Shown: piece by piece, positions 5,843 through 13,685 of the stretch | Position numbering within the stretch: position 1 is the stretch's first letter | Layout: every line of letters starts with the position of its first letter | DNA from: an uncultured Clostridiaceae bacterium | Lineage (GTDB): Bacteria; Bacillota; Clostridia; Lachnospirales; Lachnospiraceae | DNA length: 20,035 bases | Assembly: GCA_958441075.1 (NCBI GenBank) | Contig: CAUCBQ010000015.1 | Span: 1-20,035 of the forward strand | Reading direction: 5' to 3' | Program-made: the position numbers and the translations under genes | The notes under the pieces: generated by a model | Told to the model about the DNA's origin: nothing | The model's input: the letters and a program-made list of their open reading frames with translations, nothing else | The model's database searches: none

Positions 5843-6745
5843 CTACCTTCTCCCCTGCGCCACCGTCAAAAGCAGCACAGCGCCTAAAATCATTCCAAAT
5901 CCCAGAAAATCCGGCGTCACAAAAGGAGTTCCCAGCCAGAAAAATGAGATGATTACCGCAGATAAAGGTTCTACGCTTGCAAGGATACTTCCCTTTAAGG
6001 GTCCGATCATGGACACGCCCTGGAGATACAGACCAAAGGCAATGGCGGTTCCGATTACGATAACACTGATCAGCGCTCCCCAGGTTCCCCCGTCCCATAT
6101 GAGCTCATACCTCCATGGCCGAAAGATCAGGCACATGAGAAGGCCGCCAAAGAACATACCGAATCCAAGCACCTGATAAATGTCGTAGCGCAGGATCAGG
6201 CTTCCGGGAAGCATATTATAAAGAACTGCGCTGACAGCCGCCGCAAGCCCCCAGAAAAGAGCGCTTCCTGTAATATAAAAGGTATGTATATTGCCGTGAG
6301 TCCCCAAAACAAAGGTTCCCAGAAGAGACAGGCCAATGGCCCCCAGCTCCAATCCCACCGGACGGCGCTTTTCCTTTATACAGACGGCAGACAGGATCAG
6401 AATCGGGGACAGATACTGAAGCACTGTAGCCGTTCCCGCATTAGATGCTTCAATAGCCATAAAATAGGTAAACTGACACAGGCTGATGCCGCAGAAGGCA
6501 AAGATCAGCAGACGCAGTAGATCTGTTTTTTTCTTTAATATATCCAGATTGCGTTTCCCATGAAGGGCAAACCCCATTCCAATCATGATAAGGCCTGCAA
6601 AGAGCAGTCGAAGGGCCACCAGCCAGGGCGCCTTTGCTCCTCTTGTCTCAAACAGGAACTGTCCGCAGCAGCCGGAAAATCCCCAGCAGATTCCTCCGCA
6701 GACTGCCATCACAGTCCCCAGAGTCTCTTTTTTCTTTTGTTCCAT
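5843..6745 (-). CDS. EamA/DMT-superfamily transporter
   Basis: This 300-residue membrane protein has ten predicted hydrophobic segments arranged as two EamA repeats. The first covers roughly residues 12-140, starting at GTVMAVCGGICWGFSGCCGQ; the second roughly 155-295, including SMIGPLKGSILASVEPLSAV, the conserved E-P-x-x-A region. The family exports or imports small metabolites such as amino acids and nucleosides; the substrate here is unknown. GGGAGG precedes the ATG. It lies 23 bp after the amidase gene and is probably co-transcribed with it, and it is upstream of the amidohydrolase, whose substrate or product it might move. Confidence 0.88.
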   Translation of the reverse strand: MEQKKKETLGTVMAVCGGICWGFSGCCGQFLFETRGAKAPWLVALRLLFAGLIMIGMGFALHGKRNLDILKKKTDLLRLLIFAFCGISLCQFTYFMAIEASNAGTATVLQYLSPILILSAVCIKEKRRPVGLELGAIGLSLLGTFVLGTHGNIHTFYITGSALFWGLAAAVSAVLYNMLPGSLILRYDIYQVLGFGMFFGGLLMCLIFRPWRYELIWDGGTWGALISVIVIGTAIAFGLYLQGVSMIGPLKGSILASVEPLSAVIISFFWLGTPFVTPDFLGFGMILGAVLLLTVAQGRR

Positions 6746-6768
6746 TTTAAAATTCCTCCCGTTTTTCC

Positions 6769-7509
6769 TTAGTCTTTTGTCTGTAAGCTTCCAGAAGCTT
6801 CTCTGTTTAAAAACTCCATGATTCCCATATGTACCGTCCAGGCCATCCGGTCCTGATAATCCTTATCCTGAAGGCAGCCGGCCTCAGCCCTGTTGCTTAA
6901 AAAACCGCATTCTACAATGGCTATGGGAGCCTTTACATGGAGAAGAAGATAGTAATTTCCATTTGCTTTGGCCTGGCGGCTGTTTTTTTCTCCCAGAACA
7001 TAATTAAAACGCTTTTGGAGAATTTCCGCCAGCGTTTTTCCCTTTTGAGAATGCTTATAATAAAATACCTGCCCCCCGGAAACGTGCTCTTCATGATAGC
7101 TGTTCTGATGAAGGCTGACTGCCAGATCCGGATCTGCCTCTTTTATAATCTGGCAGCGCTTCTTCATATCGGACATTTTTTTGTTCCGCTCTCCTTCGGG
7201 GTACAGCCCTCTGTCATCCTCCCTTGTAAGGATCACATCCACATCCGAAGCCTCCAGGTATTCCTTAAGCCGCAGGGCAATGGAAAGGTTGATATCCTTT
7301 TCCAGCTGTCCGTCTATCCCAACCTTTCCCGGATCACGTCCTCCATGCCCTGGATCAATTACTACTACCGGGCGGCGGACAGCCTCTCCTTCCCGGCTCT
7401 GAACTGCCAGCGTGCCCGCAGCCGCTAATGTACCGGCCTGCCAGGAAAGAAGGGCCACCGCGCCCAGCATCAAAAACCCCATTATGGTCTGCCATGTCCA
7501 CTGTTTCAT
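6769..7509 (-). CDS. N-acetylmuramoyl-L-alanine amidase (Amidase_3, CwlD-like)
   Basis: The enzyme cleaves the amide between muramic acid and the stem peptide of peptidoglycan. The 246-residue protein has an N-terminal membrane anchor or signal (about 8-34) and one Amidase_3 domain. Zinc ligands are visible as H55 in VIDPGHGGRDPG, E70 and H134 in SLHQNS, with catalytic E200 in IVECGFLSN. Size and the single domain without cell-wall-binding repeats match CwlD-type amidases, which in spore formers make muramic-lactam in the cortex; that role is inference. A GGAG site lies 8 nt before the ATG. It follows the phosphoesterase gene by 96 bp in the same direction. Confidence 0.9.
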   Translation of the reverse strand: MKQWTWQTIMGFLMLGAVALLSWQAGTLAAAGTLAVQSREGEAVRRPVVVIDPGHGGRDPGKVGIDGQLEKDINLSIALRLKEYLEASDVDVILTREDDRGLYPEGERNKKMSDMKKRCQIIKEADPDLAVSLHQNSYHEEHVSGGQVFYYKHSQKGKTLAEILQKRFNYVLGEKNSRQAKANGNYYLLLHVKAPIAIVECGFLSNRAEAGCLQDKDYQDRMAWTVHMGIMEFLNREASGSLQTKD

Positions 7510-7605
7510 TCTCCATACTCCAAACTGCCTGGGCAGTTATTTTCAAGCCTTTGATCCAGTATATTCATCCCCCGGCAGACCTATTCCCGGCTTCAGGCTG
7601 CGCTT

Positions 7606-9099
7606 TTATTCGGATTCAAGCACATTGTAATCTCTGACTGAATCCGCTGTCATATATTCCAGATATTCATACAGAACCGCAGGATAACAGAATTCCTGCC
7701 ACATTTCAAAGCCCGGATCTTCTACCGCATCCTTTACCGCCTCATATCCCTTTCCTGCATACCAGGCCGTACTCATCCTTGAATACACCTCTGCCATGGC
7801 ACTCTTCTGCTCTTCTGTAAGCTTTACAAACAGATCCCCCTTTTCCTCCTGTCTGGAATTTTTCATAGCGTCATAAGCCTGATTATAAAAGATATTTTTA
7901 AGGGCCATTTTACTGTATGTATTAAAATTGATAAGATTTTCATCACTGCTCTGATGCCTGCGGGCCCATTTTTCCATATCTACCTGTCTGGTGTGGTAGG
8001 AAAATGATTCATCCTCCCGGTATTCCAGCACTCCGTACTGGCAGGGCGGCGTTGTCAGAGAGCTGGTAACAATTTCATAAATTCCCCTTCCATCCTCATG
8101 GCGCATAAAATGCTGAACATGGAGATGGCCGCTGAGAAAAAGGGGAATATTTTCCGATTCCAGCCTCTCAATCAGCTCCTCGCTGTGCTCGATCGTGCAG
8201 TCCTCCGTATAAACATGGCTCTGGTCCAACAGGTTGTGATGACCCACGGGAAGAAGGATCACCCCGTCCTCTCTGGCCTTTTCAAGCTGCCTGTCAATCC
8301 ATTCATACGTCTCTGTTCCAATCATGCCGCCAATCTTGCTTACCGGGGAATACTGACAGGTATCCAGCATCAAAAGACGCATGGACGGACTGAGATCATA
8401 AGTATAGCTCAGGGAATACGCGTCCCGTTCTGAGGCCTCATCATAACCAAACTGTGCATAAATACTGGCAAATCCGCCTGCATCTATGGTCTGGACGGGA
8501 TCTCTCCTCTTTCCAATATAGGAAGAGGCCCAACGGCTGTTAATATCATGGTTTCCCGGAATTACAAGAACCGTAATTCCTTTCCGCTCTACCTCTTCCA
8601 AAACAGCAGCAAACTCCTCATGGCTCTCTTTTTCCCCATTTAATGTCAGGTCTCCGCTTACAATCAGCACATTCGGAGTAAGCATTTCTATTTCCTCCAG
8701 AGCGGCCTCTGTGATTTCCCATACATAATGGGTCAGCTTTCCATCTCCGTGTTCAATCTCATTTTGAAATGAAATCCCCCGGTCTGTAAGAGATTTTGCC
8801 AGATAATGAACATCTGTCATAAGAACGATCCGTTCCCCGCCCTCCATACGGGCAGCCTTCGTCTCCCGTTCCCCATCCGGGAAGGGAGGAATGGACTCCG
8901 GCTCAGGCCCTATGGGCTTTTCCGGACTGCTTTCCTCCGTCTCCTGCGAGGAAGCGGACGGAACCACCGCTTCACCGGTTTTCCCCGCCGCACTTTCCTG
9001 CCGTGATTCTCCCGGCGCTCCTGTAAATATGCTGCATCCCCAGACTGTGGCACCTGCCAGACACGCCAGAAATACAGCGATCCATCTCTTTCCCTTCAT
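7606..9099 (-). CDS. Calcineurin-like metallophosphoesterase, predicted lipoprotein
   Basis: The product is about 497 residues. It begins with a basic n-region and hydrophobic stretch ending in a lipobox-like V-W-G-C (cysteine 22), then a low-complexity Ser/Glu/Pro linker to about residue 85. The phosphoesterase domain shows all metal-binding motifs: D96-x-H98 in MTDVHYL, GDLT (D150), GNHD (N183-H184), GHH in LPVGHHNLLD and GHLH in LSGHLHVQH. A C-terminal helical domain follows. The ATG at 9099 fits the GGGGGA ribosome site better than an in-frame TTG five codons upstream. The protein is probably anchored outside the membrane. Between a GH18 protein and an amidase, it may act on wall phosphates or phosphodiesters; the substrate is unknown. 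Confidence 0.88.
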   Translation of the reverse strand: MKGKRWIAVFLACLAGATVWGCSIFTGAPGESRQESAAGKTGEAVVPSASSQETEESSPEKPIGPEPESIPPFPDGERETKAARMEGGERIVLMTDVHYLAKSLTDRGISFQNEIEHGDGKLTHYVWEITEAALEEIEMLTPNVLIVSGDLTLNGEKESHEEFAAVLEEVERKGITVLVIPGNHDINSRWASSYIGKRRDPVQTIDAGGFASIYAQFGYDEASERDAYSLSYTYDLSPSMRLLMLDTCQYSPVSKIGGMIGTETYEWIDRQLEKAREDGVILLPVGHHNLLDQSHVYTEDCTIEHSEELIERLESENIPLFLSGHLHVQHFMRHEDGRGIYEIVTSSLTTPPCQYGVLEYREDESFSYHTRQVDMEKWARRHQSSDENLINFNTYSKMALKNIFYNQAYDAMKNSRQEEKGDLFVKLTEEQKSAMAEVYSRMSTAWYAGKGYEAVKDAVEDPGFEMWQEFCYPAVLYEYLEYMTADSVRDYNVLESE

Positions 9100-9141
9100 A
9101 ACCTTTTCCCCCAATCATACAGCTTTAACATCCGGCCCTCT

Positions 9142-10830
9142 CTAACGGACCTCTGACACAATCTCCCAGACCGAACGATCTTCAAATCCCAGCTTCCAGC
9201 AGGCCACTCCTGCCAGATCATACTGATTGATCCGGTCAATCTTAAGTCCCAATGACTTTTCCTCTTCCATCCAGACAGACTGTATTCCATTTTCACCGGA
9301 AATCTGTCCATAATATACTCCCAATTCATCCTGCCATTCCAATTCCACTTCGTTTTCTTCAATCCAGCTTTTGGCATCCTGAATTCCGTAAGCTTTAGAG
9401 GTTGTCTTTCCGTCCTTCTCTGTCCACACTCTTGTATAGAAGGGAATGCTGTTAATCACCTTTTCCTTCGGAACCTCTTTCAGTGTATCCGCAATTCCCT
9501 TTTCTACATAGGGAAGGGAAGCTACCGGACCTGCCTCGCCTCCTGCGTAATGCTCATCATAGCCCATAACAATCACATAGTCTGCCACAATCCCCTGCTC
9601 CTTCCGATTATAAAAGGCCGTATAGGCTGAAGGAACATAGTTGTCTACCGAAAGCACCAGACCTCTTTTTCTGCAGGCCGCAGACATTTCCCTGATAAAC
9701 TGAACATAATGAGGGCCTGCCTCTGCCTTAAGGCTTTCAAAATCCAGATTAAACCCGTCAAATCCACAGGAGTCTGCCTCTTTCATCAGATTTTCAATAA
9801 GTTTTTTCCTGTTTGACGTCACAGACATAAGCTTTCTTGTATCCAACTCCTTAACACTTTCCCTGGTACTCACATTTTCCACCATGGCCCATACCTTAAG
9901 CCCCATATCATGGGCCTGATCCACATAGTCTCTGCTGGCAAGAGAGACATAGGTTCCGTCATTTCCGATTACATTAAACCAGGTGGGCACAATGACGTTC
10001 ATCCCCTCTGCTGTCTGCGCGTATTCCTTAAGAGTGCTGTTTGCCTCCTTTCTGGTGACCTGATGAAAGCCCAGACGAATCTTTTCATCCATGGAAATGC
10101 TTGTATAAACCGGTGCTTCAAACTGACTCTCCGGGACTATCTCCTGTTCCCTTCCCAGACGTCTGTTCTGTACATATCCTATATATCCGTCCTCTGTCCG
10201 CACTCTGGACCATTTATCCATGGCTTCCAGAAGCTGAACCTCACTTCCCCCGGAAAGCTCTGTAATAATATCGCTTTTGATTCCGCCCTTTACCCTGAGA
10301 ACCCCGTTCCCTTTTACCGTGGCTGTCCTTAAGGGCTCCCACACCGTATCTATAAATACCCGTTTAATCTGACTGGTATCAAATGACTGCTGACGGATAT
10401 CTGAATAATTCATAATCAGCCCCAAAGACAGGTAGGCCTCCCCTTCCTTCACCTTCAAAAGAGGACCCTGTTCTCCCACGGAAGCTTCATCTGCATAGAC
10501 AACCTCCTCCGGTAAAGCATAAACCAGAAGCTGTTCTGTCTCATCCCAGTAAAACCGTTCATTCACATACCGGTTTACCCAGCTTACCGGCAGGTACACC
10601 TGTCCGTCCTCATAAACTCCCTTCTCCTCCTGAAGCTCATTATTTAAAATAATTGCCACCTGACTGCCCTTTATATGAAATAATTCTGCCTTATCCGCCA
10701 TTTCCTTTCCGGGCGTATAGCGTCTTCCGATCACAAATCCTGCCGCTGCCCCCACTGCCAAAAGAAGGGCGAAAAACACTGCAAGAAGGGGACCGAAGCT
10801 GCGTCTTCTTTTTCTTCTTCTGCTCCTCAT
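9142..10830 (-). CDS. GH18-family glycoside hydrolase with SH3 domain (YaaH/spore-germination type)
   Basis: This 562-residue protein has a very basic N-terminus (MRSRRRKRRR) and one membrane segment (about 12-37). A copper-amine-oxidase-N-like module follows (about 50-105), then a bacterial SH3 domain (about 190-235, ending DGYIGYVQNRRLG) and a GH18 barrel to the C-terminus. The catalytic motif reads DGFNLDFE (D358 to E365), with the general acid E365 and the preceding D363 present. YaaH/YdhD-like members of this group act on N-acetylglucosamine-containing peptidoglycan, often in spore cortex. GGAGG precedes the ATG. It heads a three-gene envelope cluster with the phosphoesterase (42 bp downstream) and amidase. 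Membrane-anchored with the enzyme outside is the likely topology. Confidence 0.9.
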   Translation of the reverse strand: MRSRRRKRRRSFGPLLAVFFALLLAVGAAAGFVIGRRYTPGKEMADKAELFHIKGSQVAIILNNELQEEKGVYEDGQVYLPVSWVNRYVNERFYWDETEQLLVYALPEEVVYADEASVGEQGPLLKVKEGEAYLSLGLIMNYSDIRQQSFDTSQIKRVFIDTVWEPLRTATVKGNGVLRVKGGIKSDIITELSGGSEVQLLEAMDKWSRVRTEDGYIGYVQNRRLGREQEIVPESQFEAPVYTSISMDEKIRLGFHQVTRKEANSTLKEYAQTAEGMNVIVPTWFNVIGNDGTYVSLASRDYVDQAHDMGLKVWAMVENVSTRESVKELDTRKLMSVTSNRKKLIENLMKEADSCGFDGFNLDFESLKAEAGPHYVQFIREMSAACRKRGLVLSVDNYVPSAYTAFYNRKEQGIVADYVIVMGYDEHYAGGEAGPVASLPYVEKGIADTLKEVPKEKVINSIPFYTRVWTEKDGKTTSKAYGIQDAKSWIEENEVELEWQDELGVYYGQISGENGIQSVWMEEEKSLGLKIDRINQYDLAGVACWKLGFEDRSVWEIVSEVR

Positions 10831-10911
10831 TTTTTCCTCCGATCGCGTCTGTATATCCGGATTCTATTTTATCATAGAATCCCCGGAAATAGGAACAGAA
10901 AAATTCGAACA

Positions 10912-11002
10912 AGCAAAAAATACCATCCGAAAGCTGCCGTCTGCTTGCAGGCCGGGACGGTATCCTGTCCATCCCTCGTGACAGCAGCTTTCGATGGTAT
11001 TT
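10912..11002 (-). terminator. Large stem-loop terminator between the kinase cluster and the envelope cluster
   Basis: A 19-bp inverted repeat with a single bulged C pairs 10918-10937 with 10984-11002 (AAATACCATC... with ...GATGGTATTT). The loop contains a second hairpin, CCGTC/GACGG. On the minus strand the stem runs into TTTTTT, giving a strong terminator after the 85-residue gene. A further small hairpin AGGCC/GGCCT is at 11013-11027. Confidence 0.7.
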
Positions 11003-11034
11003 AAGTATCTTCAGGCCATCATGGCCTCTTTTGC

Positions 11035-11292
11035 TTATCTTCCCGTTTTCTCTGAACCGGTCAGATATACACGGTCAAAACGGATCTCCTTTAAGCTGCC
11101 CTGTTCTGAGCAGATAAAATCTCCCATATAGAAGCCTCCGTCCTCTCCTGTTTCAAAAATGCGGCTCCATTCCTCTTCCAGACATTCAATTCCGTCTACC
11201 AGAACCGCAACTCCCTTGTCCCTGAATCGTCTGAGGCCGTCCAGATAATTCATTTGCTGTGTCCTGGCCTCCCCAGGTTCTTTACCATACAT
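11035..11292 (-). CDS. Small conserved-looking protein of unknown function, 85 aa
   Basis: I do not recognise this protein. It is acidic, soluble and about 85 residues, with a helix-like N-terminus containing NYLDGLRRFRDKGVAVLVDG, then an acidic Glu-rich stretch and a C-terminal strand EIRFDRVYLTG. It has no membrane segment or cysteine pair. An excellent ribosome site GGGGAGG lies 7 nt before the ATG, which supports real expression. It is the last gene before the large terminator and 132 bp after the second P-loop gene, so it may belong to the kinase transcript. Confidence 0.7.
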   Translation of the reverse strand: MYGKEPGEARTQQMNYLDGLRRFRDKGVAVLVDGIECLEEEWSRIFETGEDGGFYMGDFICSEQGSLKEIRFDRVYLTGSEKTGR

Positions 11293-11424
11293 TATATAAC
11301 CTCCCCGCAGACCTTCCTTTCTTACAAACCGGAGGCAAAACGTGACATATACTCCCTTTAAGAAAGACTGGCCGCTATATTCTCTTTTGCATCGGAAAAC
11401 GATCCATCCTCTTTACATTCTGTA

Positions 11425-12021
11425 TCATGGAAACCGTTTTCCAAGCCACGCCATGGCTGTTTTGTCTACCTGAAACACATCCTTTGCAAACGGGATTCTC
11501 TCTACAGGAATCCGGAACTGTTTTTCTATCTCCTGTCGTATGGTTTCACTGCCAAAGGCAGCCATACAGCTCCAGCCTTCTCCCAGCCCTTCTTCCTGTG
11601 CGAGAAATCCCAAAAATGTCTCAAGCTTCCATTCCGACAGGGACGCCGTCAGAAACCGAACCTGGCATCGGTACCATTCTGCGCGTATTTCCTGTCTCAT
11701 AGGCCCAAAATCAATCAGTATTTCTTCATATCCTGACCGAATACAGGCTGCCAGCGCTTCCTTTTCTCCCTGGGGATAATAATCCACCCCCAACAGGCAG
11801 AATGCCCTGGCCCTTTGTAAATTTTGAGCATCCAGACGCAGACGGATAAAATCGCTGTGGGAGCTCCACTCCACTACAGCTGTTCTTTTCTGGCGGCAGC
11901 TTGCCAGATAATTAGCGCTCCAGATTGCCAGATGAGTTGTTCCCACAGACCTTCCCGCTCCGGCAATCCCGGTTATTCTGGGACTCCGTATGTTCACTTC
12001 CGGTATTTTTGACCCCAGCAT
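11425..12021 (-). CDS. Stand-alone degenerate MinD/CpaE-like P-loop protein
   Basis: The 198-residue protein starts with a P-loop-like segment at residues 20-32 (AGAGRSVGTTHLA). It aligns with the deviant Walker A of CpaE/ParA-type ATPases (K-G-G-V-G-T-T-x-L-A) but lacks the signature lysine. A Walker B-like strand EEILIDFGP lies near residue 100. The body resembles the C-terminal domain of the preceding kinase, which has a matching P-loop and IILKDFG strand, so the two look like paralogous domains. The start overlaps the kinase gene by 28 nt, with AAGGAG just upstream. CpaE-like proteins serve Tad/Flp pilus or polar-localisation systems, but no other Tad genes are in view. Nucleotide binding or hydrolysis is uncertain. 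Confidence 0.72.
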   Translation of the reverse strand: MLGSKIPEVNIRSPRITGIAGAGRSVGTTHLAIWSANYLASCRQKRTAVVEWSSHSDFIRLRLDAQNLQRARAFCLLGVDYYPQGEKEALAACIRSGYEEILIDFGPMRQEIRAEWYRCQVRFLTASLSEWKLETFLGFLAQEEGLGEGWSCMAAFGSETIRQEIEKQFRIPVERIPFAKDVFQVDKTAMAWLGKRFP

Positions 12022-13427
12022 TTTCTCCTTCTTCCTTCCACTTTTCCCCCAGGCAGGGAAAGAGAAATTTCTCCCCAGACAGCTTCCAAAAAACCCGCCG
12101 CCGGCAAATCCGGATGAAATGGATCTTCATAATATGGACTGGCAAATATGGCGGCCCCTCTGCACAGAGCCCCAGCCCTTTCTCCTTTCTTTTTTGTCCC
12201 GCGTTTCACTAAAATCAGCGGAAATGACCTCTGGTTTTCCGGTTCTGAAGCAGCCAGCTCCTCTGCCATCCGTTCTGCCAATCCCCTCTCCCACAGGCTC
12301 TGGCAGACAATCCCAATACAGATTCCATCCCCCTTTTTCAGTTCCTCCCCGGCGCTTTTCCAGTCTGTTCCAAAGTCCTTGAGAATTATCTCAAAATCCC
12401 TTTCCTGTTCTTTAAAGCAGGCGGCAGGACCGTACCACGGCCTGATATCAAGCCCTCTGATATTCAGGATTCCATCCCCTCCGCTTCGGATTCCGCCCAG
12501 AGCCCCGGCCAGGTTCCTTATGGCCCCTGTATGATTCCTTTCCTCATACAGTACGCGGACTCCATGCCGCTTTAAACAGACACAAAGCCCCAAAGCCAGA
12601 TGGGTAACTCCTGCTCCGGGCCGGTTTCCCGTAAGGATAATCCTGTGAGATGATATTGTCTTTTCTTCTGTTTTTTCATGATCCTTTCTAAAACGGTTTT
12701 TAATCCGGCTGGAAGCAAGAATCCGTTCCAGAGCCTCCCCTGCCTCCCCGGCAGACCGGTATCGCAGTTCTATATCTGATTCCATGCATTTTCTGATCAC
12801 CGCCCCCAGAGGCTCCCACAGCACAGCCCCATGTCCAGCATCCGGCTTCAGGGTTCCCTGTACCATAAATCGAAGGACCGCACCAATGGCATAGATATCT
12901 GTCCGTTCATCTAACGGATGGTCTGAGGTATATTGCTCAGGCGCTGCACAGCCTTCTGTACCGTATCGTACCCTGGCGGCATTGGCGCTGATCCGATCCG
13001 CCGCATGATCAAAATCAATGAGACGCACCGTATCATTCCAGATGATCAGATTATTCGGTTGTAAATCTAAATGTAAAATGGGTTGATTACAAGAATGATG
13101 TAAATATTCAACAAGAGAACAGATCTGCAGTCCATACCGAACTGCCAAATCTTCCTGAAGTGTACCCCGATCTCTTATCAGGGCATATAGAGAACAGCCT
13201 TCCAGATATTCCTCAATAAGATAAAAACAATCTTCATCCTCCTCCATGTCATAGATCAGCGGAATCCCCGGATGATTCAGATTCTTCAGCACCATAGCCT
13301 CAACACAGAAAGCGGCCTGGTCTACCTTGTACTTAGGCACACATTTAATCGCCCGGTATTCATTCAGCCCCAGATGCCGGGCCTTCCAGACTGTACCTGT
13401 ACGTCCTGAGCCTGCTTTTCGGATCAA
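11994..13427 (-). CDS. Eukaryotic-type Ser/Thr protein kinase fused to a MinD/CpaE-like P-loop domain
   Basis: Counting from a TTG codon at 13427, the product has 477 residues. The kinase domain (1 to about 240) shows the glycine loop AGSGRTG (5-11), K28 in AIK, E43 of the C-helix, a catalytic loop H119-L-D121-L-Q-P-N-N126, metal-binding D138 in DFD, A-P-E (162-164) and D177xxxxG182. The usual lysine of HRDLKP is glutamine and DFG is DFD. After a basic linker, residues 267-278 form a P-loop-like GNRPGAGVTHLA with arginine at the signature lysine position, then IILKDFG. There is no transmembrane segment or PASTA repeat. Conserved kinase residues FGKYEL lie in frame upstream of the TTG, so true initiation is probably at ATA (13446-13448) or CTG (13443-13445). 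The kinase may phosphorylate its fused or neighbouring P-loop partner; this is inference. Confidence 0.85.
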   Translation of the reverse strand: MIRKAGSGRTGTVWKARHLGLNEYRAIKCVPKYKVDQAAFCVEAMVLKNLNHPGIPLIYDMEEDEDCFYLIEEYLEGCSLYALIRDRGTLQEDLAVRYGLQICSLVEYLHHSCNQPILHLDLQPNNLIIWNDTVRLIDFDHAADRISANAARVRYGTEGCAAPEQYTSDHPLDERTDIYAIGAVLRFMVQGTLKPDAGHGAVLWEPLGAVIRKCMESDIELRYRSAGEAGEALERILASSRIKNRFRKDHEKTEEKTISSHRIILTGNRPGAGVTHLALGLCVCLKRHGVRVLYEERNHTGAIRNLAGALGGIRSGGDGILNIRGLDIRPWYGPAACFKEQERDFEIILKDFGTDWKSAGEELKKGDGICIGIVCQSLWERGLAERMAEELAASEPENQRSFPLILVKRGTKKKGERAGALCRGAAIFASPYYEDPFHPDLPAAGFLEAVWGEISLSLPGGKVEGRRRKCWGQKYRK

Positions 13428-13498
13428 TTCATACTTACCAAACAGTATCTTCTTCTCCGTCTTCCCCTCCCTTCGTTACAATATCATCTCATGTCGCA

Positions 13499-13527
13499 AT
13501 ATTACTCTGTTTTTTGTAACTTGTCTA
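13499..13527 (-). promoter_or_regulatory. Promoter of the kinase gene cluster
   Basis: On the minus strand, TAGACA (13527-13522) and TAATAT (13504-13499) are separated by 17 bp. Transcription would start near 13492, giving a leader of about 45 nt before the conserved kinase N-terminus. This fits a translation start near 13445 better than one far inside. Confidence 0.5.
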
Positions 13528-13599
13528 TGGTCGACAGGATAACCACCGGGAACCATTTTCGCAGGACAGCAAAACTTTCTTAATTTTTTGATATCCAAG

Positions 13600-13629
13600 T
13601 TGATATTTCCCCCTGTTATGTAGTATATT
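13600..13629 (+). promoter_or_regulatory. mecA promoter
   Basis: TTGATA (13600-13605) and TATATT (13624-13629) are separated by 18 bp, about 57 bp before the mecA start. A purine-rich AGGAAG site lies 7 nt before the ATG. Confidence 0.5.
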
Positions 13630-13685
13630 TATGTTGTAGAAATATACTCATTTTTAATTAAACAAACAGAACAGGAAGTGATCCG

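Noticed and set aside
10918..11002. MITE or small transposable repeat
   Set aside because: The arms end in a T-run on the minus strand and sit exactly after a gene, with no target duplication visible; a terminator explains it.
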